NCBI GenBank assembly: GCA_905221605.1
Contig: CAJNDS010002439.1
Location: 362,806-426,805 of the forward strand
From: Symbiodinium natans
Lineage: Eukaryota; Sar; Dinophyceae; Suessiales; Symbiodiniaceae
Length of the DNA stretch: 64,000 nucleotides
Reading direction: 5' to 3'
The translations under genes and the position numbers were made by a program. Shown in pieces: positions 12,001-23,749 of this stretch. Numbering within the stretch: the stretch's first letter is position 1; every line of letters begins with the position of its first letter. Under the pieces are notes generated by a model. It was not told the DNA's origin, did no database searches, and worked only from the letters and a program-made list of their open reading frames with translations.

Positions 12001-15000
12001 GAACCTCAAGGCAAAGGGCATCAAGATCACAACTTTCGACGCGCAATGCCGAAGCATGCGCACTTCCACACGCACATCGCACATGTTATTTGATTCTTGA
12101 CCATGAAAACGCATCAGGCCCCACACGCAAGCGGGAGCAGGATATCACGCATACGGGTCATGGGTCATGCTGTGAAAGCAAGCCCCCATGCACATGGACC
12201 TCCAAAAAAGACAACGTGGACTGAGTGTAACATGCCATAATGACCTTTAACTTGATTGATGTTGCATACGTGCTCAGAAGAAGATGCTCGTCACCGACCA
12301 AACCATTGGCGTTTGCAGCTGTGTCTTTCCACTGCCGGACGCACCATGATTCAACCACATCTTAACATGAAGAGCGGCACTGAGCCTGTACAACACACAG
12401 GCATCAGAACTCGTAGCACAGACGTATTCTGCGAAGGCTCGCATGTGGAGCCGAAAGAACTGAACACGAATCCCACACGAGAACATGGCGCATGCACCCT
12501 ACCGACCCCTCATCAAATGCAACTTGGCCACGACGTAAGTGTCAGCAGCGTGCCTGTCGCAGGTGCGGGTGCTTACACAACAGACCCCCCCATGCCCAGG
12601 ACCAGTCTGGGAAGCTCTGATCCCTGGCTCCCTCCTCGAAGCCAAAAACTCTTGGTGCCAGGGTACTTGGCAGCGTCCCGAAGTAACGGCTCACAATCTC
12701 TCCCGTCTCGGTGTGCACCTTAAGGTCCTCGGGCCACAGGGCGTCACATCACAGGGCACGGCACTTGCGGGAGCGCTGCTTGGAGGTTTGGGTCTACAGC
12801 GTCCCAGAAACCATCTCAACATCATCTGAAACAAAAAACAAGGCAGCATGCCCCTGGAAGCCAAGGGTCCGTATCTTTGGTGATGATCTCGATACCTGAA
12901 TCCGGCTTTCAAAGCTTGGAGGCTACGGTCTGCCTCCAGCGTTTGGAGCCCCTTTTTTGGGGACGCGCCTAAGCATGCAGCGATGTACAGCGTCAGCACC
13001 ACCAGCACCAGGGTTGACACCATGGCATTTGCAGAGGTGAGGAGACCGTTCACGAGTCTCCAGACCTGGGGCAAGAAGCAACAAAGGTGGCCATGGTGGC
13101 CCTGTGTGGCCTCTCCTCGCTCCGATGAAGCAGATCCATCTGTGCCCAGCAGCGGTGCGAAACTGCTTCAGCAACCGCAGAGCACGGATGAGGCGCAGCA
13201 GCCGTAGCGAGCGAACGACCAGCAAAGATTCTAGCTCCTTCGGGGCAGTGATCGGGAGTTCCGAGGAAGCCCCCCCGCGCAACAAGGCACCAAGCCCAGC
13301 CTTGACCTGCAAACCCAGGGGTTGAGCGATGAGGCTGAGCACCCCAACAAGCACCAACGAGAAGTCCAGCAGACACCTGGTGCATCGGAGGTTGCCACCC
13401 ACATACCCTGCTGCCGCCCATGGCTTAGACGCTTAGAATACCATTGTCAGCCTTGCTTCCAGCTTAACTTGCGCCTGGTTCTGGATGGTCTAACATCTTC
13501 TATCTAGGGCGCGGGGGTACAAACCTGGCAGCCGCAAAGAGCCTGATTTGGTGCATGCAGATGTGGGCCCCGATTCTTCTCCAGCCCTCCTTCAAGATCG
13601 GTGCATGTTCAGAGAAGGCTGCCGTCTCCCCACGGGCCGCTTGCAATCTGACCGCTGTGTCTCCAAGAGGCTGTCTAGTGCGGTGCGCGGGCCCTAAGTG
13701 CAGCCAATAAACAACCACCCGTACTGGGAGCAGGGGCAGAGTAGAACAATATGTGCCTGCACTGCACAATCCTGCCATGCGGCATGCGCCCAAAGCCAGC
13801 ATGGCCGAACGAATACAATGTAAAGCCGCAGAAATCGAAGTCGAGAAGGGAAGAAGGTTACAGTCCTGGGGCGCCGGCCAGGAGTCGGTGAAACACTTGC
13901 GCACTCCCCAGGCCAGCAGGCGCACGAGAAACTCCGCGATGTAGGCCATCACAAATGCGAAATCCAGCCTCAGGAGATCAGAAGCAGATGAGCCCCTAGA
14001 AAGCAGCCTCTTTTGTAAAAATGCCATCGCAGAAGCCTGGGATGAAAGAAGCGGACTAATGACGGGTGCGAAACAAACCGTCCACTGCAAGAACAAAGAG
14101 GGTCTAGGCTGTAGGGATTTGACAAGGGTTTAGGGTTTAGTGTTTAGGATTTAGGGTTTAGGGTTTAAGCTTGTACAACAAGAAGACCATTGCAAGTTTG
14201 ACACCGTGTAGAGCAACAACTTCGAGGCAACTTTCGGGCAAAGACATGCTGCACATGCCCCTTTGATACAGATTCTTGACAGGCGGCCAGTACATCCAGC
14301 CAATCTCATCCTGGCCCGTCAGCCTCATCACTTGTTGCGCTGGCCCCTCTCAGCTTGACATCTCTGGCACAGTTGCTCCTCAACCGTACTTGTGGCATCT
14401 AGACCGGAAGACTCATGTCCCAAGAGCCCAACACCCCTTAATTAAGGGTTTTTCCTTAGATCCCTTTTCAATTTGAGGTATATTTCTTAATCCGCCGAGG
14501 CCTTAGGCCGTAGGTGTCGCGCAACCTTGCCCGTGAATCTCCCAAAACCCTAAATTTGAAACCCGTCATGTGCGAGCATTGTGTTTGCGAATGGGGAGGG
14601 CTGCCCCAACCCCCCCCCCCCCGGCTGTTTAAATCCGCTCCAAAGCATCTATAAATCTTTTTGAAACCCATTATGCGAGCATCTTGCTTGCAACGGGACT
14701 GCGCGCCCCCACATTTGCAAACAAGATGTTCGCATGATGGGTTTCAAAAAAGATTCATAGATGCTCTGACGCAAAAGCTTGCACAGCCTGAACAAGCGGG
14801 GGGGTTGGGGCTGGTGCAGCCTCCCCCATTTGCAAACCAGATGCTCGCATGATGGGTTTCAAAAGATGCATAGATGCTTTCAAGCAAAAAGCCTGCACGG
14901 CCTGAAAAACGGCTTAAAGCCCTTTATTTTCCACTTTTGGCCTGAAATGGGTACCCATTTAGGGGGCACTTCAGCCTGCCATAGGGGCCCCCGCCCCGCC

Positions 15001-15320
15001 CCCCCCACCCCTGCCCCCCCTTCCCCCACCAGGCCTCCGGGGCCTTTCTTGTTACAGAAGCTCCGGCCGAGGCAGGTCGCGTAGTGTTCTCTTTAAGGGG
15101 TATGGGGCTCTCCGGGTCATTGTTCTAGGTTGATCCCTCCGCTAGTAGGTTGGAGTACTGAGCAGGGCCAGGTCGGTGGGAAATACAACCAAGGCACGAG
15201 GACTGAACCTCCAGCCCGACACACACGGCATTCACCAGAATGACCAGGCCCATGACATAGTCGAACATCTTCTTCGACGCCAGGCAAAAACACCAGTATC
15301 TCAGCAGTGACAGGTAGATG
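8972..15320 (-). CDS. multi-exon voltage-gated cation channel with C-terminal EF-hands
   Basis: The exons listed below read in order on the minus strand as the six transmembrane segments of one ion-channel domain: S1, S2, S3-S4 with a regular arginine ladder, S5, pore, S6. Two EF-hand-like segments and a conserved-looking tail follow. Such a protein would sit in a membrane and gate Na+ or Ca2+ according to voltage, with calcium feedback through the EF-hands. Single-domain channels with EF-hands are known in protists, but four-domain channels also exist and I cannot exclude another domain upstream. Exon edges are approximate. Some introns appear to use GC donors, for example after S5 (CTTAG then GCGCG). 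The start codon and the S5-pore loop exon were not found. Confidence 0.75.
9370..9474 (+). repeat. interstitial (TTTAGGG)n with TTTCGGG variants
   Basis: About 15 copies, several being TTTCGGG. It lies in an apparent intron of the channel gene, on the strand opposite to the gene. Confidence 0.95.
9603..9714 (+). repeat. interstitial (TTTAGGG)n array
   Basis: Sixteen nearly perfect copies with one TTTAAGG. It also sits in an apparent intron of the channel gene, 129 bp from the previous array. Confidence 0.95.
9805..9888 (-). CDS. channel exon: second EF-hand, loop interrupted
   Basis: The minus strand reads KVFEMLDVDGGGELT, eight further residues (RATCLQLQ), then LVEFV. Without those 24 nt (9820-9843) the loop would be DVDGGGELTLVE, with the expected E at position 12 and F after it. 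The 24 nt end in CTACAG and could be a very short intron or an in-frame insertion. Confidence 0.55.
10547..10880 (-). CDS. channel exons: first EF-hand and following helix
   Basis: At 10874-10826 the minus strand reads LFALRLLQIFNDIDKDQKVS, an EF-hand entering helix and the loop start D-x-D-x-D-x-K. After an intron, 10640-10547 reads SPLLRVLAEVDVIPEELRNK, compatible with the exiting helix and the next helix. Calcium binding is inferred from the loop only. Confidence 0.5.
11570..11712 (-). CDS. channel exons: S6 and following segment
   Basis: The acceptor TGTCTGAG precedes YFFFIILFVSISLMNLV, an S6 helix with the conserved asparagine. After an apparent intron of about 50 nt the minus strand reads AVVIEDLGPYVTKK at 11600-11565, the usual post-S6 acidic segment. 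The exact phase of the junction is uncertain. Confidence 0.7.
11931..12012 (-). CDS. channel exon: pore helix and filter
   Basis: The minus strand reads FALRFVTLDSVAPIYVPLI followed by TQKPWLALWL. The TLDSV-x-x-IY arrangement matches the pore-helix and selectivity-filter region of voltage-gated channels, with an acidic residue at the filter. The bulky LALWL leads into S6. Ion selectivity cannot be told with confidence. Confidence 0.7.
12965..13066 (-). CDS. channel exon: S5 segment
   Basis: The acceptor TTGCCCCAG precedes VWRLVNGLLTSANAMVSTLV and then LVVLTLYIAACLG, a typical S4-S5 linker and S5 helix ending in the conserved A-x-x-G region. The exon probably ends at a GC donor (CTTAG then GCGCG). 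Confidence 0.75.
13154..13380 (-). CDS. channel exon: S3 and S4 voltage sensor
   Basis: S3 reads LLDFSLVLVGVLSLIAQPL. After a glycine- and serine-rich loop comes S4, VVRSLRLLRLIRALRLLKQF followed by R. Arginine or lysine stands at every third position seven times, which is the hallmark of a voltage sensor. The exon is preceded by CACCAG, a good acceptor, and an intron of about 90 nt separates it from S5. Confidence 0.85.
13878..13976 (-). CDS. channel exon: S2 segment
   Basis: The minus strand reads DFAFVMAYIAEFLVRLLAWG followed by VRKCFTDSW. This is the S2 pattern with an acidic residue in the helix, then the RLLAWG linker and the aromatic that leads into S3. Joined to the next exon it gives FTDSW-(N)-CLLDF, as expected for an S2-S3 turn. 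Confidence 0.75.
14125..14168 (+). repeat. short telomere-like tract
   Basis: Five to six degenerate TTTAGGG copies, in the apparent S1-S2 intron of the channel gene. Confidence 0.8.
14545..14885. repeat. four-armed inverted and direct repeat cluster
   Basis: A unit of about 50 bp (core GATGGGTTTCAAAA with ATAGATGCTT to one side and GCAAACCAGATGCTCGCAT to the other) occurs four times: reversed at 14550-14592 and 14641-14692, forward at 14712-14766 and 14828-14880. The two inner copies form a near-perfect hairpin with a loop of about 20 nt. Confidence 0.8.
15195..15300 (-). CDS. channel exon: S1 segment
   Basis: The minus strand reads FDYVMGLVILVNAVCVGLEV, a typical S1: aromatic-acidic start, hydrophobic core, and a conserved asparagine followed by GLE. 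A possible upstream exon (GSIWERLFREEE, about 15780-15830, preceded by TTTGCAG) may belong to the cytoplasmic N-terminus. Confidence 0.65.
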
Positions 15321-15329
15321 TCAGGATGT

Positions 15330-18300
15330 TCTTGGTAGGATATTCTTGGCTGTGTCAGGCGGCTGCGGGTGCGGGCCTAGCATGAAAATGGCCTCACACT
15401 TCACACTTTCTTCAGCATATGGCAGGAATCAGACGGAGCCTGCGAACATTTCATCCAGCTGAACCTAACCGGCCAGGGAGCCTCAGGCGGATCCACAGGC
15501 TGTGGTTCTCGTGGTGGTAGTGGTGGTCTTGTTCGGCCATCGAGTGCTCCTTACCGGACCCGACTTTTGAGGACATGCATGGAGATACGGTGCTGAGGAA
15601 GTAAGCCATCCAACTCATGATGCGTATGCTCTCTCTTTGTTTTGCTCTCGGATGATGAACGGCAGACGATGTGGGCATTTCAAGCAAAGTGCTGGCCTCA
15701 AGCCGCGGGCAGACCATGATTTTAATCGCAAACAGTTTGCGACCTCTTTCGCAACCCCTTGGGCTCTTCAAGGCAAATACGGCAGATACACCCCCCCAGG
15801 CAGGCTCCTCCTCTCTGAAGAGTCTTTCCCAGATGGAACCTGCAAAGGACACTCGTCTGGAAAACTGCGGAGCTTGTGCCGAAGTCCGGCTCCAAGTTGG
15901 GCAGTCGGGCGCAGCATGTACGAAGATTTGAGAAATTATGATTCATTCTACGACCATTCCTGTGTACAGGAAACTAAACAAAAAACCCTGCACGTTGACC
16001 TAGATTTCCGGCATTCCTGAAGGATGTTGTCGGCGCAATTTAAGCGGTGTACCAAAGCTGGCACATGACAGTCCCTCCAGTTATCCAGTGCCTGCGTGGG
16101 ATTGCGATACTGGGCACTTGCCGCTGCAGCAAGCCATACATATTCTGCCATGAAGCCTGCTGCGAAAATCTTGGAGTCCGCCGTGCCTGGCCATTAAGAT
16201 CGCTCAATGTTTTTGAGTTCGAACAAAATGACACCTGAGCCTCCACGTGTGGCACTCACTGTGTTGGAAAAAGAATCCGAGCATGAACGGGCAACCCTTT
16301 GCTGCGGCCAGGGCATTGCCCCGCAAAGAAGGCATCAGACATAGAACTCTGGTACGTAGCACAATGAAGTCCCAACATTCCCAGCTTCCCCCCTGGCATG
16401 CACCCAGGGCCTCTTGAGCTAATGATGCCACGGAGGTTCTGAACCGCGCCCGGGGGCGGGATGTGGCTGGGCCGAGGCTCCTCAGAAGAGAGCAGCCTTT
16501 GAACGCAAAGCTGGCCATGAAAGGCGGAGGACCCAAACCCAAAACAGTGCTGATCTGCAGAGCCCCAAGCCAAACTGCAAGCCCCGATGGCCCTACGTCC
16601 AAATCTAGGAGCCGGATAAGCCTCCAAGAGCCTGTCATCCACACATTAACACACATCTGCTGTCTTCTTCATATGACATCGACGTGAAGCATCCTTCTTC
16701 TGAGTGCTCAAAAATTCTCAGAGACACCCACAAGCCGAAACCCACTAGAACCCCTTCCCGAGCCTTCGGAGCGCCACTGCCCGGTTCCTTCGCATGCTCA
16801 CAGGTCCCACCCAGGCCACCAGGCCCGCGCGCTTCCTTGCAAGGGGGTTGGGGTTCCCTTAAGGCCGCACAGAAACCGCAAGGATGCTGGTGGTCATGAT
16901 TCATACAGCAAGTGTTGCCTTCTTGAGGTGTTCGCAACCGCACGGGGAAACACTCCCATATATCACATGGACGTCTTCGGACGCTCCCTGAGTTCCAAAG
17001 CCCGCTCTTCGGCCCTCAAGGGTCAACATAAGGCCTTATTGGCCCGCAAACCAACTACCTTCCACCACCCTCCAACCACCCTCCTCCCAGGCGCCTTGCA
17101 CTTCGGGCACTCGGCCTTCAGGCTGAGGCTCGTGGCCTCTGCCAGCACCGTCCGCGAGAACTGCCGGGAGGACCGGAGAAAGGCCTCCCCAGAGGCTCTC
17201 TCCGACGAAGAGGGCTGAAAGGATTGAGTTTGGGCTGAAGGCTTAGGCAGGGGGGCATCTTTGAGGCATTGCCGTCTTGGGGGTGTGTATGACTGTCGGC
17301 CCTTCTTGCTAATTAGAGGCGCCAAGGCCCAGGCCCAGTGCCTTCATCCGGGCGTCGTGACCGGGCTGTGGCGCCGGGGTGATGGGGCTCCGGGGCTCTT
17401 CGCCCTCCTGGCTTCTTGCGATTTAGCGGCTAAGAAGATGGAGCCAAGGGGGCCCTTGGGGGCTGCTTTGTGGAGCTTCAAGCGGGCTTTCAGAATCATG
17501 GGCTTCCAGGGATTTCAGGGAAGGGAGCTTTGGGTTGTGAGGTGTCGACTCGGTTTCTGCAAGGGCATCTGGCTGGCAGCCCGAGACTATTCACCGTGCT
17601 TGCTAAACATTATTGAGCCCCAAGCCCCTGAACTTCACAAAAACCCCCCACCCCACCAAAGCCACTAAACCTGCCGACCCTCCTCAAGCCCCCAAAAAGC
17701 TCAACCTCACCAAGCCCTCAAGGACCACGGCAAGCCCCCAAAGCCATTCATGTCAAGTGGGAGCCGGGGGAACCCGACGCGGATGAAAGTATCTGCTGTA
17801 GGCGAACTGCCCCGTCAGCTCGGAGCCTGGCCACTTTAGGATTTTTGAGGGGGCTTTTCGCGGTTTTAGGGTTTAGAGTTGATTTTGAGGGGCTTTTTGG
17901 GTTTACATGGGTTGACCCGAAGCCCCCGACTACCCTCAATTCTTCCCTCGGTTTCCCTCGGTTTTCCCTAAGGACCATTCTAAGAGGTCCAGGTAGGGCA
18001 GGCAGGGTTTGGGGATGGGTTTAGGGTTCTAGGGCTGTAAGCCTCTCAGGGCTCTCACCCAAAGCTCTAAACCCTAGCTACTTGCACTTGGGCAGCTTTA
18101 CGGGCTTTGTGTTTACGGGGAGTAGCAGGGGAGGCAGTAAGGTTTTTGGGATGTTTGTGGCCTTCGCAAAGCTTCACTACCTCTATGAAGACCCAAAACA
18201 TACATACGAGTTGAACCGTGAGCTTTCTAAGTCCTCCGAACGACAGCAGCCAAAGGCACTCGCAACCCTCCATCTAGATCATTGAAACATCCAAGGGGCT

Positions 18301-18480
18301 TTCATGAGCTGGCATCTACATCCGTTGTTCGTTCCCAACTGTGGGTTCCTTCAAGATCTGGAAAATGTCTGCATACTGTTGCGGTGAGCCACCCTTGGGG
18401 CAGCCACAATATTGCGACGTTAGGAGCTTCATGTTTCAAGGTCCAGAATGATGCCACTACATTGCTTAAAAAATGCCTGG
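15330..18480. other. mostly unassigned; possible minus-strand exons
   Basis: One stop-free minus-strand stretch at about 17098-17215 reads SERASGEAFLRSSRQFSRTV and then a CPKCK, preceded by CTTTCAG. It looks like an exon of an unknown gene. Other open frames here are unsupported. Confidence 0.3.
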
Positions 18481-18502
18481 CAAAAACACTCCCCGAAACC
18501 CC

Positions 18503-18841
18503 AAGACCCCAAACCCCGAACCCTAAGCCCGCAACCCCAAACCCTAAACCCCAAACCCCGCGGTCTTTGCAACCATCGCGCTAGGCTCTCTGCCCGGATG
18601 CCTTCCGACCCTGAGCCCTAAACCCTAAACCCTAAACCCTAAACCCGGAACCCTAAACCACACGACCGCGGTCGCACCTTCGCTTCTGGGGCTGGCCAAA
18701 CCTGAAAGCGTGGGCCAGGAGGTGCAGTCTGAGAAGCAACCCAGCGGTTTAGGGTTTAGGGTTTTAGAAGTTTAGAAGTTTGGAAGTTTGGAAGTTTAGT
18801 AGAAGTTTAGAAGTTTAGACGTTTAGGGTTTAGGGTTTAGG
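18503..18841. repeat. mixed telomere-like and AGAAGTTT repeats
   Basis: CCCTAAA-type copies (18503-18565 and 18612-18658) are followed by TTTAGGG copies and a short (AGAAGTTT)n run at about 18767-18822. Orientation flips inside the region. Confidence 0.85.
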
Positions 18842-18924
18842 GGCAACTACTCCACACCAAGCCCCACGGTTCGATGGGGCCATATTCTGGACAGCCCCCA
18901 GTAAAGAACAGTCACCGGCTCACG

Positions 18925-19045
18925 GAGTTCAAAAACGTATGTGTGATGAAAGCCAAGACGCTCCCGTGGCTCGTCTCTTCCAGAAGCGCATGGAACGACT
19001 CCAGGCACAACTTCTGCTCATCGTAGATGCCCTGTTCGTGGGCAC
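18925..19045 (-). CDS. possible exon of unknown minus-strand gene
   Basis: The minus strand reads EQGIYDEQKLCLESFHALLE and then ETSHGSVLAFITHTFLNSVS without a stop, with a normal amino-acid mix. Splice sites are not certain and I do not recognise the family. Confidence 0.3.
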
Positions 19046-19550
19046 AGCATCATCTGCCCGCGCAAATCTATGGAATCTATGGCAGTGACGATCGTAAAAT
19101 TCGCACATGCACAACATTGTGCCCGAGGCGTTCATGCAGGAAATCTGCGCTTGAGAGAAAAGCTTGAAGCAACGCTCACTGGACGACCCCGCGACTGCAA
19201 CACCGGCACCACCGTTCTCGACACCCACAAGCTCATGCTGGAGGCCATAACTCCTATAACTCTTCTGGCTATGAGCCTCGACGCGTCCCCCGTCACTCGC
19301 CCCACCTGCAGCGACCAGCGGAGTCGATGCCACTTCTCGGCCTACCAGTCCAACAAGGCCCACCAAAGATGTTGGGGTTGCGCTCGCTTATGATTCTATC
19401 TGCCTGGCTGCCGAAATTGGGCAACCAGTACGAAATTCAGTAGCTGGAAGCTTGCTGCTCAGTGTGTCTCCACACATCGGTTGGCCCCGGCCGGCCGGGA
19501 CTCTACAAACATGGCGCAAGCTGCTTGACATACAGCGCATACATTTAGGT

Positions 19551-19643
19551 GGTTGTCAAAATTATGGTCCCTTTTGGGATCCCTAATATAACACGGCACC
19601 TAATATTTAGGGCACCCAAGAAGGGACCATAATTTGAACAACC
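19551..19643. mobile_element. 93-bp MITE-like element
   Basis: Imperfect terminal inverted repeats of about 23 bp: GGTTGTCAAAATTATGGTCC at the left end, and the reverse complement of the right end is GGTTGTTCAAATTATGGTCC. The core contains a second partial palindrome (GGGATCCCTAATAT). It is too small to code. Confidence 0.65.
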
Positions 19644-20633
19644 GCCCATCTCAACACACCGTGAGTTGCCTCATCGACCTGGTCGTAGTCCCAACCTGAC
19701 CTTGCGAGAGAAGGTTCATACCGAGGGGTCAGCCCATCGGAGACCAAAACGCCTGCAAACTCCTGTGCAAGTACAGCACCCCCAAAACCCCATCCTCTGA
19801 ACACCAATCCGAGAAGTTCCCGTCTTCCCACGGCCCAAGTTTCTGCAGAGGCGCCCATCCAGGTCCCAGGCGACCCCCTGCACCGCACATTCGGAGTAGG
19901 TCCGGCATATGGACCCAGGGCTCAGTAGAGTAAGACTGCATCACTTCAGCAGTCTGCAACAATCAGAACTATCGGCATCCTGCGCAAGCATTCCAAAAAC
20001 CGGAGACCTCAAGAACCCAGGCCATGCGCAAACTCCACCCCTATCCCCACCCCACCCCTAACATCCCCCCAACCACCCACCTCAAAATTCCGAGCAGAAA
20101 ACACGACTGGGGACCCCAAGATGAAAAAGACGAACAACGTTCACATATGCCTCCCTCGGCTGTGAGATCATGTTCTTACATCCCTGATGTCGCTTGTGGA
20201 TCAACATTCCTGCGCCCTGGTCGGATCAACTAATTTAGCCCTCTGGTGCCTTGCACCACATGGCTACCCAGCACCACACGGTTCCCATGGTAAACTTGAA
20301 GTGCTTCTTGAAATCCCTCCTGACATCTTTCGCTGCCGCGCCTTGTTGCGAGCTGCAGGCACAGGCATGGCACTCAAAGGACCCCGGAAGGTGGAAGAAT
20401 CGGAAAACCTTCGCATCTAACCTTTCTGGCAGATTTGTATTCCACGACACCAAGTGGCAGTGGCGTAAGTAAGGGAAGGCCTTGACACTACCAAGCCCGA
20501 TATAACCAAAGACCAGGGCTCCCAAAAGCTTCTGCTGCTCGTGACCATTCGTGGCACTTGCCAATCACAGCTGCGGAGCATGGACAAGGGATGAAGAGGG
20601 AATCAAGGATTCCAGGTCCCACTCGAACTCAAC

Positions 20634-20772
20634 ACTAAACCCTCAACCCTCAACCCTAAACCCTAAACCCTAAACCCTAAACCCTAAACCCTAAACCCTA
20701 AACCCTAAACCCCAAACCCTACACACTAAACCCTAAACCCTAAACCCTAAACCCTGAACAAAACCTAAACCC
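20634..20772 (-). repeat. interstitial (CCCTAAA)n array
   Basis: About 18 copies of CCCTAAA with a few ACACTAAA and CCCCAAA variants, in the orientation opposite to the 7700 array. Confidence 0.95.
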
Positions 20773-21495
20773 ATGCTAACCTCTAACCCAAACCGCACAT
20801 GTTTTCCAAGCCTTGCTCGAAACATCCATAACCGTCACCGTTTTGAGCGCATTGGGATTCCTTGCAAAGGAGCAAGCCCAACGCACGCAGCCGCGAATTT
20901 CAGTCGCATGGCAGCCGTGGGAGAAGAGGAATGGCTCTGTAGGCTGCAGGCAACATAAGCTTCAAACTTCTCAATTGACTCACAAAAGCCCAGCGGCGCA
21001 AAAGAACAAACCTAAGACATGCTGGGAAAGAAATGCTCGGAACTTATCTCACGGCACGTCGGGAATGTCGACCCCACTTTCAAGACACCACCTTGCACCA
21101 AGTTATGAGGGGTAGACTGCTAGTGACTGGAGAAGCCACCTGTAATCATGGGGCAGAGTTGGACGTCGGGGTAGTGAGTAGAAGCCTTGAGGCCCTCACC
21201 ACCTTTACACCAACATGGGAGGTCCCTTGGAAACCTCACGCAGGTTTAGGCCTAAGGGTGAGACAACAAGCCAGCGAGTGGGAAGCATGGAAGCTTCCCC
21301 AGTTCCCCAAGCTGGGCCAGGACTCACAGCACAAAAACTGGGTGGAGGCACAACCTCCGACTTTCGCCCCCATGGATAAACAATGCCAGGGGACAAACAC
21401 CAGCACCTGGAACGGGGGGGGGTCGCGATTATTATTATTATTAGTACCACCATTACTACTACGTACAGGTTTTCGAAATCTGGAGAATATATAAC

Positions 21496-21762
21496 TCAGA
21501 GTGTCACGCATTCAGGGTTGCGGGCACAGGCTGGAACATAACTTTCGGGTCCAACGTTGAGAAGAAAACGGAAGCCCACCACACTAGAACATACCGCCGC
21601 AGCGAGCAGGGCGTCAGAGATGTCCCCAGGCATGGATGCTCTGGTTACGCACATGGCAAAAAAAGCGAGCATCATGAACACAACGCTGCTGCGAGCCAGC
21701 TGTTTTTCGGCGCCGAAAACAACAAAAATGCCCTGTGCCCTAGGCAGGTTCGGAAAAAGCAT
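21496..21762 (-). CDS. possible membrane-protein exon, unknown family
   Basis: The minus strand carries two hydrophobic segments, SSVVFMMLAFFAMCV and SDALLAAAVCSSVVGFRFLL, separated by a short polar loop. They suggest a hairpin of two membrane helices. No start, splice sites or family could be fixed. Confidence 0.25.
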   Translation of the reverse strand: MLFPNLPRAQGIFVVFGAEKQLARSSVVFMMLAFFAMCVTRASMPGDISDALLAAAVCSSVVGFRFLLNVGPESYVPACARNPECVTL

Positions 21763-21953
21763 AGTGGCATCTCAGCGATGCCCTACTAGCGAGGCGTTGG
21801 CCGCGAGTCCTCTCCGGGAGGCGAAAACACTGTAAAACACGATGCGTTCGGCATGTGCGACATGGCATGGACGTTATCATCCCCCCCCCCCCCACCCACC
21901 CGCAGAAGAGCAGAAAACGCACCCGAATGGCAGGCGCCCAAGGGCGCGCTTTG

Positions 21954-22376
<423 letters not shown>

Positions 22377-22508
22377 TTCATTCCAATCGCAGCCGGTCTC
22401 TCAGCTTAGCGTCAGGCACGTGGCAGCGCATTGCACCGGTGCTTCAAGAGCACTAGAACCACATGGGCAAGTCCCGCTACGAATAGCTGCAAACTTGCGG
22501 CCTACTCA
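22377..22508 (+). repeat. microsatellite-tail repeat, copy 1
   Basis: This begins TTCATTCCAATCGCAGCCGG directly after the triplet array and matches 23856-23985 closely. It shares GCACCGGTGCTTCA, GGGCAAGTCCCGC and GCTGCAAACTTGCG. Confidence 0.85.
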
Positions 22509-22687
22509 ACTTGTCAAGAGAATGGTGCACCAGTGCACACTTCACTCGATCAAAAGAGTGCAAAATCAGATAAGTAGAAAGCGAAAACGTAAAACATGAA
22601 AACAGGTCGTAGAGCTATCGACATCGCTACAGCCATCTGTTATGGCATCTTGCATTCATCATGGCTGTACATTTCTCTGTGCAAAGT

Positions 22688-22862
22688 GCAGTCCTGAGAA
22701 CTGCAGTGGCCCCAGGAGGGCACACTGAGGACCGCACAGCACCCAGTAGTCCTATGAAACTGCAAGTGGCCCCAAGAGGGCGCACTGCGGACCACGTTCA
22801 GCGCCCTGTAGTCCTGTGAACTGCAAGTGGCCCTTGGAGGGCACACTGGGGACCGTGTAGTT
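22688..22862. repeat. three tandem copies, unit about 61 bp
   Basis: Each unit contains AGTCCT(A/G)TGAA-CTGCAAGTGGCCC followed by AGGGCACACTG and GGACC. The three copies are diverged. About 45 bp beyond it, CTTTCTCGCACTTACTAAC (22909-22927) is the exact reverse complement of a motif at 53086-53104 in the short LINE insertion. Confidence 0.85.
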
Positions 22863-23749
22863 CAGTAACCAAGAAAGGTCTGGCCGCAGAGCATCGCCAG
22901 AACACAGCTTTCTCGCACTTACTAACTGTGACCCGGAAGGACGTAACATCAAGACCCAGACCACATCTCGAAGCAAACGTGGGGCCGGGGCCCAGTGCGG
23001 GCCATCCCATCCGAGGATAGGGTAGGTTGCCGCCGCCGGCAGTCTTTCAGCATTCGGGACAAGGCAGCGATGATCTGCAGCTACACACTCCTCGGGTATC
23101 TGAACTAGAGGTACACAGGCACAAGGGCTGCGCTTGGCAATGTCGAGTAGCTCTATTGCAAGCTGGCATAAAGGATCTCTTGACACATCGGTTCCACTTG
23201 TGAGTAGGTCCCTGCTTCCCATCTGTGACCTGAACTCCGTTTAGCTTCGGCACCTGAAGTCGTCGCTGATAGGCAAGGGAGTTGCCTTCCCCAGCTCCAA
23301 CGGAAGAAGCTGGAACCCTCACACTGTGGGACACCTGACAATTAGGAATATAAGTAGAGTCGTCAGTCGGCATCCCACCCCGGACTTGGGGCCGTGGCAC
23401 TACGCGCTTAATGGGGGCGGCCTGACGGCGCGCCGAGGAGGAATGCGGGTCCAGGGGGGATGCAGGCGGCATCGACCTCTTGCTTGCACCATGGTAAACA
23501 CGCACTTGCAACGGAGCTAGCTTCAGACTGACGCGTTGGCAAGCCAGGGGCAAAGGCTTTCAGTCCACCCATGCGCCCTTTGTTCGGGCCAAAAGGCACC
23601 CAGCTGGCGAGCGTCGTCGCGCTAGTGCGGCTCGCTGCAACAGGACTGTGATCATCACGTTTTGAAGCCGGACTCCACCGCTCGCTGCATCGCCACAACT
23701 ATTGGTCCCGCTGCTGGGACACAGCTGCTGGCTTTCTACTACACTACCG

